A stretch of DNA of 64,000 nucleotides from Jiella mangrovi. GTDB taxonomy: Bacteria > Pseudomonadota > Alphaproteobacteria > Rhizobiales > Rhizobiaceae. Made by a program: the position numbers and the translations under genes. The notes under the pieces were generated by a model. The model made no database searches. It was given only the letters and a program-made list of their open reading frames with translations, and had not been told where the DNA came from. Of the stretch, positions 44,869 through 53,062 are shown piece after piece (positions within the stretch are counted from its first letter, which is position 1; every line of letters starts with the position of its first letter). The stretch is from assembly GCF_017815135.1 (NCBI RefSeq), contig NZ_JAGJCF010000001.1, positions 1 through 64,000 on the forward strand. Direction: 5' to 3'.

Positions 44869-45981
44869 ATGGGGTTCGAAGCCGAAGACACGCGCAAAGC
44901 TGAGGGACGCCCGCTGAGACGCGGCTGGACGACCGGCGCCTGCGCGACCGCCGCGACGAAAGCCGCGCTGACGGCGCTGTTGACCGGCGATTTCCCCGAC
45001 CCGGTCGAAATCCGTCTGCCCAAGGGCGAGACGCCGAGCTTTGCGCTGAACCGGCAGGCGCTTTCGCCGCAACAGGCAATGGCCGCGATCATCAAGGATG
45101 CCGGCGACGACCCGGACGTCACCCATCTCGCCGAAATCATCGCGACCGTCCGCTTCGGCCCGGCGGGATCGGGCGTGACCTTCCTCGCCGGCCAAGGCGT
45201 CGGCACGGTCACCCGCGCCGGCCTACCGATCGCGCCCGGCGAGCCGGCAATCAATCCCGTGCCGCGGCAGATGATGCGAGCGGTCGTCGAAGACCTCTGC
45301 TCGGCGAACGGCCATCCCGCCGACGTCGTCGTCGAGATATCCGTGACCAACGGCGAAAACCTCGCGCAGAAGACCTGGAACCCTCGCCTCGGCATCGTCG
45401 GTGGCCTGTCGATCCTCGGCACGACCGGCATCGTCCACCCGTTCTCCTGCTCGGCCTGGATCCACTCGATCCACCGGGGGATCGACGTTGCGAGAGCAGC
45501 CGGTCTCGGCCATGTGGTCGGAGCGACCGGCTCGGCCAGCGAGGGGCTCGCGAGGCGGCTTTATCCCGCACTGCCGGAGATCGCCTATCTCGACATGGGC
45601 GATTTCGCCGGCGGGGTGCTGAAATATCTGAAGGCTCATCCGGTCAAAAAGCTGACGATCGCCGGCGGCTTCGCCAAGCTGACGAAGCTCGCGCAAGGGG
45701 CGATGGACCTTCATTCCGGCCGCAGCCAGGTGGATTTCGCCTTTCTGCTCGCAGCCGTCCGGCGGCTCGATCCGGCGGCGGCCGAAAAACTGGAAGCGCC
45801 TATCCTTGCCGCGAACACCGCCAAGGAAGTGCTGGACCAGACGGCGGAGGCCGGCGTCACACTCGCCGACGAAATCGCCCGGCTGGCAAAGGCCGCCGCG
45901 CTCGAACGGCTGGGAAATGCCGGTGTCGCGGTGGAGATCGTCGTCGCCGATCGCAAGGGAGGCCTCGTTGCCCGAGCCTGA
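44869..45981 (+). CDS. cbiD: Cobalt-precorrin-5B C1-methyltransferase
   Basis: Protein of 370 residues of the CbiD family: LRRGWTTGACATAATKAALTALL at the N-terminus, VEISVTNGENLAQKTWNPRLGIVGGLSILGTTGIV in the middle, and YLDMGDFAGGVLKYLKAHPVKKLTIAGGFAKLTKLAQGAMDLHS. CbiD replaces CobF-type chemistry by methylating C1 in the early-cobalt route. Several alphaproteobacteria that otherwise carry cob genes also use it. It overlaps cobK at its 3' end. Confidence 0.96.
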   Translation: MGFEAEDTRKAEGRPLRRGWTTGACATAATKAALTALLTGDFPDPVEIRLPKGETPSFALNRQALSPQQAMAAIIKDAGDDPDVTHLAEIIATVRFGPAGSGVTFLAGQGVGTVTRAGLPIAPGEPAINPVPRQMMRAVVEDLCSANGHPADVVVEISVTNGENLAQKTWNPRLGIVGGLSILGTTGIVHPFSCSAWIHSIHRGIDVARAAGLGHVVGATGSASEGLARRLYPALPEIAYLDMGDFAGGVLKYLKAHPVKKLTIAGGFAKLTKLAQGAMDLHSGRSQVDFAFLLAAVRRLDPAAAEKLEAPILAANTAKEVLDQTAEAGVTLADEIARLAKAAALERLGNAGVAVEIVVADRKGGLVARA

Positions 45982-46747
45982 CGACCCGGCGCTGAAATCG
46001 GCTTCACCGATCCTCGTCCTCGGCGGCACGGCGGAGGCGAACGATCTCGTGCGGGCGCTGCGCGATCGCTGGCCCGGGCGCCGGATCATCCTCTCGCTTG
46101 CCGGGCGCACGCAGACACCCAACCGGCCGAACGACGCCGAAATCCGCATCGGCGGCTTCGGCGGGGCGGACGGCCTTGCCGGCTTCATCGCGGCGGAAGG
46201 CGTGTCATTGCTTCTCGACGCGGCCCACCCCTTCGCCGTGGGCATCGCCCGCAATGCGGCAAAGGCGGCAACGATCTCCGCGGTCCGGCGAATCAAGCTC
46301 CTGCGGCCCGCCTGGGAGCCTGTCGGGGGCGACCGCTGGACGGAGGTCTCCTGCCTCGGCGACGCCCGCGACGCTCTGCCGGAGGGCGCAAAGCCTTTCC
46401 TGGCGCTCGGCCGCCAGCACCTGTCGCCCTTCTTCCATCGCCCCGACATCCGCCCCCTCGCCCGAATGATCGAGCCGCCCGATCCGCCGCTGCCGGAGAG
46501 CTGGACCCTCATCCTCGCGCGCCCCTCGTCCAGCTGGCAGGCCGAGGCTGAATTGATGGCAGCGCATCGTGTTTCCCACCTCGTCACCCGCAATTCCGGC
46601 GGCGCGGCGTCCTATGCGAAGGTCGAGGCGGCGCGGGAATTGGGGTTGCCGGTCGTGATCATCGCGCGGCCACCGCTGCCGGACGGGGAGGTCTGCGGGT
46701 CAGTGGAGGCTGTGTTGCGGGCGATGGTTCAAGCTCGCTCGGCGTGA
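45968..46747 (+). CDS. cobK: Precorrin-6A / cobalt-precorrin-6A reductase
   Basis: Protein of 259 residues of the CobK/CbiJ family: ILVLGGTAEANDLVRAL at the N-terminus, IRIGGFGGADGLAGFI, LLDAAHPFAVGIARNA and LVTRNSGGAASYAKVEAARELGLPVVII at the end. It reduces the macrocycle with NAD(P)H. The start chosen is TTG 45968 with AAGGGAGG 5-6 bases upstream, overlapping the cbiD end by 14 bases; the frame extends further upstream inside cbiD without homology. Convergent with cobM across a repeat element. Confidence 0.93.
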   Translation: MPEPDDPALKSASPILVLGGTAEANDLVRALRDRWPGRRIILSLAGRTQTPNRPNDAEIRIGGFGGADGLAGFIAAEGVSLLLDAAHPFAVGIARNAAKAATISAVRRIKLLRPAWEPVGGDRWTEVSCLGDARDALPEGAKPFLALGRQHLSPFFHRPDIRPLARMIEPPDPPLPESWTLILARPSSSWQAEAELMAAHRVSHLVTRNSGGAASYAKVEAARELGLPVVIIARPPLPDGEVCGSVEAVLRAMVQARSA

Positions 46748-46792
46748 CGCAGAGGCTGCGATTTCTGGCGGGTGAATGGTGAGAGGTTGGCG

Positions 46793-46997
46793 CCGAGGCG
46801 CCCCCCTCTGTCCTCCTGAGGTCGTCGAAGGGCGGACATCTCCCCCACACGTGGGGAGATCGGCAGCTTTGACCGCTCCGCCTCCTGAACGAACAGTCCT
46901 GCGCCAGAACTGCATTGGCGATTGGCGAGAGGCTATGAACGAGCCCGATCTCCCCCCTTGTGGGGGAGATGCCGGCAGGCAGAGGGGGGTGCCTCGG
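46793..46997. repeat. MITE-like palindromic intergenic element
   Basis: A 205-base element bounded by 18-base terminal inverted repeats (46793-46810 CCGAGGCGCCCCCCTCTG; 46980-46997 its complement with 17 of 18 matches). Inside lie two hairpins: ATCTCCCC / GGGGAGAT at 46838-46860 and ATCTCCCCC / GGGGGAGAT at 46948-46970. It resembles mosaic palindromic repeats reported from rhizobia. It fills the convergent gap between cobK and cobM and codes for nothing recognisable. Confidence 0.75.
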
Positions 46998-47024
46998 CAC
47001 AAACCCAAACAGCTCGACCCACGC

Positions 47025-47816
47025 TCACCCCGCCTTCGCCGCCTTCGCGGCCTTCCGCTTCGGGCGCAGCACATGCACGTGGCTGGCGTCATAGAGCTTG
47101 GAATCGATGAAGTCCTTCGCCCCCAGCGCCTTGCCGACGAAGATCAGCGCCGTGCGGGTGAGTTTGGCCTCGCGGGCGGCTCTGTGGAGGTCGCCGAGGG
47201 GCGAGTGGATGAAGGCTTCGTCCTCCCAGCCCACACGGTAGGCGATGATCGCCGGGCAATCCTCGCCATAGGCTGCGAGCGGGGTCAGTTCGCGCTGGAT
47301 GTGCGGGATGTTGCGCACCGACAGGTGGATCGCCAGCGTCGCGCCGCTCTTTCCGAGCGTCGAGAGCTCCTCTCCCTCGGGCATGGAGGACGATTTCATC
47401 GCCGTGCGGGTGAGGATCACCGTCTGGCAGATTTCCGGGACGGTGAGTTCGAGCTTCAGCGCCGCCGCAGCGGCGGCAAAGGCCGGCACGCCGGGGGTGA
47501 TGTCATAGGGGATGTTCAGCGCCTCGAGCCGGCGGATCTGCTCGGCGATGGCGCCGTAGAGCGACGGGTCGCCGGAATGCACCCGCGCCACGTCCTGCCC
47601 TTGCGCATGGGCGGCCTCGATCTCGGCGATGATGTCGTCGAGGGTAAGCGGCGCGGTGTCGATCACCTTCGCTCCCGCCGGCGCCGCCCGGACCACCTCC
47701 TGCGGCACCAGCGAGCCGGCATAAAGACACACCGGGCAGGCCTCGATCAGCTTCAACCCGCGCACGGTGATGAGATCGGCCGCGCCCGGCCCGGCGCCGA
47801 TGAAATGAACCGTCAT
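47025..47816 (-). CDS. cobM: Precorrin-4 / cobalt-precorrin-4 C11-methyltransferase
   Basis: Protein of 263 residues of the CobM/CbiF family: [69 protein letters not shown], and [17 protein letters not shown]. It methylates C11. A basic Lys/Ala-rich tail ([13 protein letters not shown]) ends the protein. AGGAG precedes ATG 47816. It is divergent from bchI over 178 bases that carry PpsR-type boxes. Confidence 0.95.
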   Translation of the reverse strand: MTVHFIGAGPGAADLITVRGLKLIEACPVCLYAGSLVPQEVVRAAPAGAKVIDTAPLTLDDIIAEIEAAHAQGQDVARVHSGDPSLYGAIAEQIRRLEALNIPYDITPGVPAFAAAAAALKLELTVPEICQTVILTRTAMKSSSMPEGEELSTLGKSGATLAIHLSVRNIPHIQRELTPLAAYGEDCPAIIAYRVGWEDEAFIHSPLGDLHRAAREAKLTRTALIFVGKALGAKDFIDSKLYDASHVHVLRPKRKAAKAAKAG

Positions 47817-47910
47817 GGCTGATGCTCCTCTTTGCGCGAATTTCGGCCCGCTTTCGATCACAGTTGCCGAACCGGCACAACACGGCCGCGCGGCGCGCCG
47901 TCGCGATGGG

Positions 47911-47953
47911 TGTCAAGAAAAAATGACACTCACCCTGTCATTTTGGCGCGATA
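47911..47953. promoter_or_regulatory. PpsR/CrtJ-type boxes between cobM and bchI
   Basis: Box 1, TGTCAAGAAAAAATGACA at 47911-47928, is a perfect TGT-N12-ACA site with symmetric TGTCA/TGACA ends. A second, imperfect box TGTCATTTTGGCGCGATA lies at 47936-47953, 7 bases away. PpsR/CrtJ is the redox-sensitive repressor of photosynthesis genes in purple bacteria and binds this palindrome, often in pairs. Position is 42-84 bases before the bchI start and about 95-137 bases from the cobM start. Confidence 0.7.
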
Positions 47954-47994
47954 GCGTCTTCTCAAGGCCGAGCAAACTGGGTAGCCTGACCGCC

Positions 47995-49020
47995 ATGAGG
48001 ATCGCGTTTCCCTTCGCTGCCATCGTCGGCCAGGACCAGATGAAGCTGGCGCTGTCGATCGCGGCCGTCGATCCGTCGATCGGCGGCGTTCTGGTCTTCG
48101 GCGATCGCGGTACCGGCAAGTCCACCGCCGTCCGGGCGCTTGCCGCCGTCTTGCCTCAGATGGCCGGCGCGGACTGCCCCTATCATTGCGATCCGGCCCG
48201 GCCGGATGAGGCCTGCGAGATCTGCCGGTCTCGGCAGAAGGGCAAGCGGGCGCAAAAGGCCGTCGCGCTGCCCGTACCGGTGGTCGATCTGCCGCTCGGC
48301 GCGACGGAGGACCGGATCGTCGGCTCGCTCGATCTCGAACGGGCGCTGTCGGCCGGCGAAAAGCGCTTCGAGCCGGGACTTCTGGCGAAAGCCCATCGCG
48401 GCTTTCTCTATATCGACGAGATCAATCTCCTCGAAGACCATCTGGTCGATCTTCTCCTCGACGTCGCGGCGTCCGGCGAGAACGTCGTCGAGCGCGAGGG
48501 CCTCAGCCTGCGCCATCCCGCCCGCTTCGTCCTGATCGGCAGCGGCAACCCCGAAGAGGGCGAATTGCGCCCGCAGCTTCTCGACCGCTTCGGCCTGTCG
48601 GTCGAGGTGAAGACGCCGACCGACCTGAAGACCCGCATCACGGTGGTCAAACGCCGCGATGCCTTCGAGCGCGATCCGGCCGGTTTCACCGCGACATACG
48701 CCGCCGAAAACGCCGCCGTCCGCGACGCCATCCTCGCGGCGCGCAACCGCCTCGGCGGCGTCGCCGTGCCGGACGAGACGCTGGAAAAAGCCGCACAGCT
48801 TTCGATCCGCCTCGGCACGGACGGCCTTCGCGGCGAACTCACCTTGATGCGCGCCGCCCGCGCGCTGGCCGCGCTTCAGGGCGACGGCGCGGTGCTCTGG
48901 CCGCATCTGGCGAGCCTTGCGCCGCTCGCCCTGTCCCATCGTCTGCGCCGCGATCCGCTCGACGAAGCCGGCTCGGCGACCCGCGTCGAGCGCGCCGTCG
49001 GCGAACTCGAGGCGGCGTGA
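47995..49020 (+). CDS. bchI: Magnesium chelatase subunit I
   Basis: Protein of 341 residues, an AAA+ ATPase: [22 protein letters not shown], Walker [35 protein letters not shown], Walker [34 protein letters not shown] and [21 protein letters not shown]. With BchD and BchH it inserts Mg2+ into protoporphyrin IX, the first bacteriochlorophyll step. [17 protein letters not shown] loop with cysteines lies where other BchI proteins vary. ATG 47995 matches the family start; ribosome site weak. First gene of bchI-bchD-bchO. Confidence 0.96.
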   Translation: MRIAFPFAAIVGQDQMKLALSIAAVDPSIGGVLVFGDRGTGKSTAVRALAAVLPQMAGADCPYHCDPARPDEACEICRSRQKGKRAQKAVALPVPVVDLPLGATEDRIVGSLDLERALSAGEKRFEPGLLAKAHRGFLYIDEINLLEDHLVDLLLDVAASGENVVEREGLSLRHPARFVLIGSGNPEEGELRPQLLDRFGLSVEVKTPTDLKTRITVVKRRDAFERDPAGFTATYAAENAAVRDAILAARNRLGGVAVPDETLEKAAQLSIRLGTDGLRGELTLMRAARALAALQGDGAVLWPHLASLAPLALSHRLRRDPLDEAGSATRVERAVGELEAA

Positions 49021-50924
49021 GCGCCGAGGGGCCGACGGTGAACAGAGCTCCCCCCGCCGCCAATGACGGTGGGCATCTCCAGAACGACATCATCGATGCT
49101 GCGGCCCTCTGGAGCGAGGCCGTCTTCGCGCTGACCCTCTTTGCCGTCGATCCCGGCATCGGCTTGCGGCTTGCCGCAAGAGCCGGCCCGGTGCGCCAGG
49201 AATGGCTGAGACGTCTTCGCGCCATGCTTCCCGAGGGCGAGCCGTTTCGCAAGATGCCGACGGGCGTCGCCGAGGCCGCGCTGCTCGGCGGGCTCGATCT
49301 TGCGGCGTCCCTCGAAACCGGCCAGCCGGTTCTCGAAAAAGGGCTCATTGCGAGCGCCGACGGCGGCGTCCTGTGCGCGGCGATGGCCGAGCGGATGGGC
49401 GAACAGGCGGCCGGACTGCTGGCGCTGGCGCTCGATCGCGGCATGGTGACGATCGAGCGGGACGGCATTTCCAGACAGGCTCCCGCGCGGATCGGCGTTC
49501 TCGCGCTCGACGAGGGCATGGAGCCGGACGAGGCGCCGCCCGCAGCTTTGTGTGAACGCTTGGGGCTCTGGCTTTCGCTCGAGGGAGCCGATCCGCGAGG
49601 CAGCGACGACCTCGGCCTTGATGCCGATGAAATAGCGGCCGCGCGGCGGTTGCTTGCCGTGGTGCGGCCCGACGAGGCGGCGATCGCGACGATCTGCCAG
49701 GCGGCGATGGCCTTCGGCATCGTGTCGCTTCGGGTGCCGAGCCTTGCGCTGCGAGCGGCAGCGGCCTCGGCGGCGCTTGCCGGCCGCGACCGACTGAGCG
49801 AGAGCGATCTCGAAACCGCGATCCGGCTGGTGCTCCTGCCCCGCGCCGTGACCATGCCGCCAATGCCTGATGAGCCTGATGAGGAGCCTGAATCGAACGA
49901 GGCGCCGGATACCGCGCCCGACGAGGAAGACGGCGGGCAGATGCCGGAGGACCCGCCACCGCCCGAGCCCGAAGCATCGGACGAACACGACACGGCCGAC
50001 CTCGAACCCACCGAGGACACGGCCGTCGAGACGACGGACGCGGCTCTCCCCGCCGATCTCCTCAAGGCCCTGGCAGCGATGGCCCGCCCGCCGATGAACC
50101 GCGCGGGCGCCGGCCGCAAGGGCGCCTTTGCCGCAAGAGCGCGGCGCGGGCGCGCCGTCGGCACGCGGCCGGGCGATCCGCGCCGCGAGCGGCTCGACCT
50201 GATCGCGACGCTGCGCGCCGCCGCCCCCTGGCAGCCGATCCGCCGCAAGGAGCGGGCCGAGCGGACGCCGGATCTGCTGCAGCGCGTCCTCGAAATCCGG
50301 TCGTCGGACATCCGCATCCGCCGCCACCGCGGCAAGAGCGAAACCGCGACGATCTTCGCCGTCGATGCCTCGGGGTCGGCTGCGCTCGCCCGCCTCGCCG
50401 AGGCCAAGGGCGCCGTCGAGCGCATTCTCGCCGAATGCTATGTCCGGCGCGATCGCGTCGCCCTCGTCGCCTTTCGCGGCACGAAGGCGGACGTGCTCCT
50501 CACCGAGACGAAGTCGCTGACCCGGGCCAAGCGCTCGCTCGCCGCGCTGCCGGCCGGCGGCGGCACGCCGCTCGCCACCGGCATTCTCGCCGCCCTCGAT
50601 CTCGCCAGGGCCTCGGCCCGCGAGGGCCGCACGCCGCTGATCACGCTTTTGACCGACGGACGGGCCAATATCGCCCTCAGCGGTGCCGCAGGCCGGCCGC
50701 AGGCCATCGCCGATGCCCGCGACGCGGCCAAGGCGGTGCGGGCAAGCGGCATTGCCGCCCTCGTCATCGACCTCGCCCAGCGGCCGAGCGAACAGGCCCG
50801 CGAAATCGCGGCGGCCCTCGGCGCCACCTATCTGGCGCTGCCCCGCGCCGATTCCAAAGCCGTCTCCGACGCCGTGGCGGCCGCCCCCCGCGGGCCTGCC
50901 GTCGCTCCGGCCGGCCGCCGATGA
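49017..50924 (+). CDS. bchD: Magnesium chelatase subunit D
   Basis: Protein of 635 residues starting at GTG 49017, overlapping the bchI stop (GTGA). N-terminal AAA-like domain lacking a clear Walker A; an acidic proline-rich linker at about 280-340 ([17 protein letters not shown] and [16 protein letters not shown]); C-terminal integrin-I/VWA domain with the MIDAS residues in [20 protein letters not shown] and LLTDGRANI. It bridges BchI and BchH in the Mg chelatase. Length matches other phototrophic alphaproteobacteria. Confidence 0.95.
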   Translation: MSAEGPTVNRAPPAANDGGHLQNDIIDAAALWSEAVFALTLFAVDPGIGLRLAARAGPVRQEWLRRLRAMLPEGEPFRKMPTGVAEAALLGGLDLAASLETGQPVLEKGLIASADGGVLCAAMAERMGEQAAGLLALALDRGMVTIERDGISRQAPARIGVLALDEGMEPDEAPPAALCERLGLWLSLEGADPRGSDDLGLDADEIAAARRLLAVVRPDEAAIATICQAAMAFGIVSLRVPSLALRAAAASAALAGRDRLSESDLETAIRLVLLPRAVTMPPMPDEPDEEPESNEAPDTAPDEEDGGQMPEDPPPPEPEASDEHDTADLEPTEDTAVETTDAALPADLLKALAAMARPPMNRAGAGRKGAFAARARRGRAVGTRPGDPRRERLDLIATLRAAAPWQPIRRKERAERTPDLLQRVLEIRSSDIRIRRHRGKSETATIFAVDASGSAALARLAEAKGAVERILAECYVRRDRVALVAFRGTKADVLLTETKSLTRAKRSLAALPAGGGTPLATGILAALDLARASAREGRTPLITLLTDGRANIALSGAAGRPQAIADARDAAKAVRASGIAALVIDLAQRPSEQAREIAAALGATYLALPRADSKAVSDAVAAAPRGPAVAPAGRR

Positions 50925-51853
50925 GCCGCCGGCTCGACTTCGCCCGCGAGGGGCGCAACTGGCCGCACCGCGACAGGAGCCGCTTCGTCGAGGCGGGCGG
51001 CATGCGCTTTCACGTCCAGATCTTCGGGCCCGACGACGCCCCGCCGCTTCTTCTCCTTCACGGTACCGGCGCCTCGACCCATTCGTTTCGCGATCTCGCG
51101 CCGCTGCTTGCGCGTGACCACAGGGTGATCATGCCCGATCTGCCCGGCCACGGATTTTCCGGCTCCCCGCGCTGGCGGCGCCCCTCGATCACCGGCATGG
51201 CGAGCGCCTTGGCCGAGATGCTGACAGCGCTGGACGTGAGGCCTTCCTTTGCCGCCGGCCACTCGGCGGGAGCAGCCGTTCTGGTGCGCATGGCTCTCGA
51301 TCGCCAGATCGCGCCGGAGCGGATCGTCTCCCTCAACGGCGCGCTGCTGCCCTTTCCCGGCGTTGCGGCCCATCTCTTTCCACGCCTCGCCAAGCTCCTG
51401 TTTCTCAATCCCGTCGCCCCGCGCTTCTTTTCCTGGCGGGCGCAGAACGGCCGCGCCGTCGCCCAGCTGATGGAAAGCACCGGCTCGCGCATCTCGGCCG
51501 AGGGCATCGCCTATTACGAGACGCTGCTCACCTCGCCCGTCCATGTGGAAGGCGCGCTGGCGATGATGGCGAACTGGGATCTCGAAACCCTGCGCCGCGA
51601 CCTGCCGCGCCTCGCCGCGCCACTGACGCTCGTCGTCGGCACGCGCGATCGCGCCGTCCCGCCGGAAGTGTCCGAGCGCGTCGCGCGGATGGTGAAAGAC
51701 GCCAAGGTCGAGACACTCGCCGGCCTCGGCCACCTTGCCCATGAGGAAGCGCCGGGACAGGTGGCGGAGATCATGCGCAAGGAATTCGCCAGCGTTTCCA
51801 TCGCAACCGAGCCTCCCGGCATGGCAGCTGAGCACCCTCATCCTGAGGTGTGA
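50921..51853 (+). CDS. bchO: Magnesium chelatase-associated alpha/beta hydrolase BchO
   Basis: Protein of 310 residues of the alpha/beta-hydrolase fold: PPLLLLHGTGASTHSFRDLA, VIMPDLPGHGFSG, FAAGHSAGAAVLVRMAL (nucleophile GHSAG), VVGTRDRAVPPE and LAGLGHLAHEE. It accompanies bchI and bchD in photosynthesis clusters and is thought to assist Mg chelatase; its reaction is not established. The start overlaps the bchD stop (ATGA). The last seven residues (EHPHPEV) and the stop codon lie in an intergenic palindromic repeat, so the natural C-terminus may have been altered by repeat insertion. Confidence 0.93.
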   Translation: MSRRLDFAREGRNWPHRDRSRFVEAGGMRFHVQIFGPDDAPPLLLLHGTGASTHSFRDLAPLLARDHRVIMPDLPGHGFSGSPRWRRPSITGMASALAEMLTALDVRPSFAAGHSAGAAVLVRMALDRQIAPERIVSLNGALLPFPGVAAHLFPRLAKLLFLNPVAPRFFSWRAQNGRAVAQLMESTGSRISAEGIAYYETLLTSPVHVEGALAMMANWDLETLRRDLPRLAAPLTLVVGTRDRAVPPEVSERVARMVKDAKVETLAGLGHLAHEEAPGQVAEIMRKEFASVSIATEPPGMAAEHPHPEV

Positions 51854-52023
51854 GCCAGCTCGAAGAGCGGGGGAGCCTCGAAGGGCGAGGGTGCGGGGCG
51901 CGAGGCCTTCCGGAAAAGTGGGTGCTTTCCGTTGCAACAGCTGGCCCCCGTCGCAGGCGAGAAGCCCCCTCGCCCTTCGAGGCTCCTCCTCGCTCCGCTC
52001 GTCGTCGCACCTCAGGATGAGGG
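51835..52023. repeat. Large imperfect palindromic repeat (REP-like pair)
   Basis: Two 57-base arms, 51835-51891 and 51967-52023, are inverted copies: each carries CCCTCATCCTGAGGTG at the outer end and AGCCTCGAAGGGCGAGGG at the inner end, with a diverged middle. CCTCATCCTGAGG is itself a palindrome. Units of this kind are common between genes in Rhizobiales. It fills the gap between bchO and the convergent crtC and reaches into the bchO coding end. Confidence 0.8.
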
Positions 52024-52060
52024 GGCTTCTCTCCACCCTCTTGGCGGCCCGGGTCTTGCG

Positions 52061-53062
52061 TCAGACAAACCGTCGCGGCATCCGCCAGGGCAGCATGGCC
52101 TGGACGACCGGGTTGGCGAAGCGGTCGAGATCGACGCTTTCGTGGATCGCCGTGACGTCGCGTCCCAGAAGCCGCGTTCCGACGACCGAGCGCGTATAGA
52201 AGGGCGAATCCTCGAGCGTTTCGAGCACCTTGGCCTCGACGCCGCGCTCCGATCTCGTCGAGCGCCGCATGCCCCAGAAGCTCTTCTTCAGCCGCGCCGG
52301 CGGCGGCGCCTCGAAGTCGCTGACGCCGGTCCTCGGATCGAAACGGATCGCCAGCGAGCAGGACTGATCGTCGCGATCGAGGAGGTCGTAGAGGACGACC
52401 GTCCCCTCGGGAACGCTCGCCCGGCACCAGTTCCAGCGATGAAAGCTCTCCTCGAGCGGCACTTCGCCGGTGTTGAAATCGAAATAGCCGCTGCCGGACC
52501 ATGACAGCGAGGGATCCTCCAGTTCCACCTCGACCCGCGCGCATGGGGCGATCGGCCACCAGCAGTGCCGCGCATCGGCATCGAGCGCGACCGGGTGGTT
52601 CACGACCGCTTCAGGATAGAGCCGGATCGTGCCCTTCACCCGCTTGGGAATCACAGGCGTCACCTCGTCGATCGAGACGGTGAGCCCCGTCCCGTCCCAA
52701 TGCATGGCGCTCGGCCCGACCGAGAGCGTGCCGGCGTCGCGATGCAGCGCGCTTCTGCGCCGCTCGGTCATCGCCCAGCGCTTTCCGCCGGGCCCGGTGA
52801 GGGCGACATTGATCGAGACGTGGTCTTCCGGCGCCCGGCGCCCGGCAAAGCGGTAATAGGGCGAGAACACGCTGCCGACGAAGCCGATCAGCGTGAGAGA
52901 GTGCCGGCCATCGGCAGAAAGCGCGTCCACATACCACCAGGCATAGCCGCCCGGCGGGACGCTCTGGTCGAAGCGCGGTCCGCAAGAATAGCCTCCGCCG
53001 CGATCTTGCCCGACAGCGCCGCCATCGGCAGGCCAGCCCCGGGATGGACGCTGCCGCCGCAA
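52061..53062 (-). CDS. crtC: Carotenoid 1,2-hydratase (hydroxyneurosporene synthase)
   Basis: Homology to CrtC starts at about the segment CGPRFDQSVPPGGYAWWYVDAL and runs to the end: GFVGSVFSPYYRFAGRR, INVALTGPGGKRWAMTERR, SGSGYFDFNTGEVPLEESFHRWNW, VVLYDLLDRD. It adds water to the C1,2 double bond of acyclic carotenoids in spirilloxanthin or spheroidene synthesis. The start is uncertain: no ATG lies near the homology start. TTG 53062 is the nearest upstream choice and overlaps the crtD 3' end by 175 bases; GTG 52930 would delete the first conserved segment. The stop lies 37 bases from the repeat after bchO. Confidence 0.85.
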   Translation of the reverse strand: MRRQRPSRGWPADGGAVGQDRGGGYSCGPRFDQSVPPGGYAWWYVDALSADGRHSLTLIGFVGSVFSPYYRFAGRRAPEDHVSINVALTGPGGKRWAMTERRRSALHRDAGTLSVGPSAMHWDGTGLTVSIDEVTPVIPKRVKGTIRLYPEAVVNHPVALDADARHCWWPIAPCARVEVELEDPSLSWSGSGYFDFNTGEVPLEESFHRWNWCRASVPEGTVVLYDLLDRDDQSCSLAIRFDPRTGVSDFEAPPPARLKKSFWGMRRSTRSERGVEAKVLETLEDSPFYTRSVVGTRLLGRDVTAIHESVDLDRFANPVVQAMLPWRMPRRFV

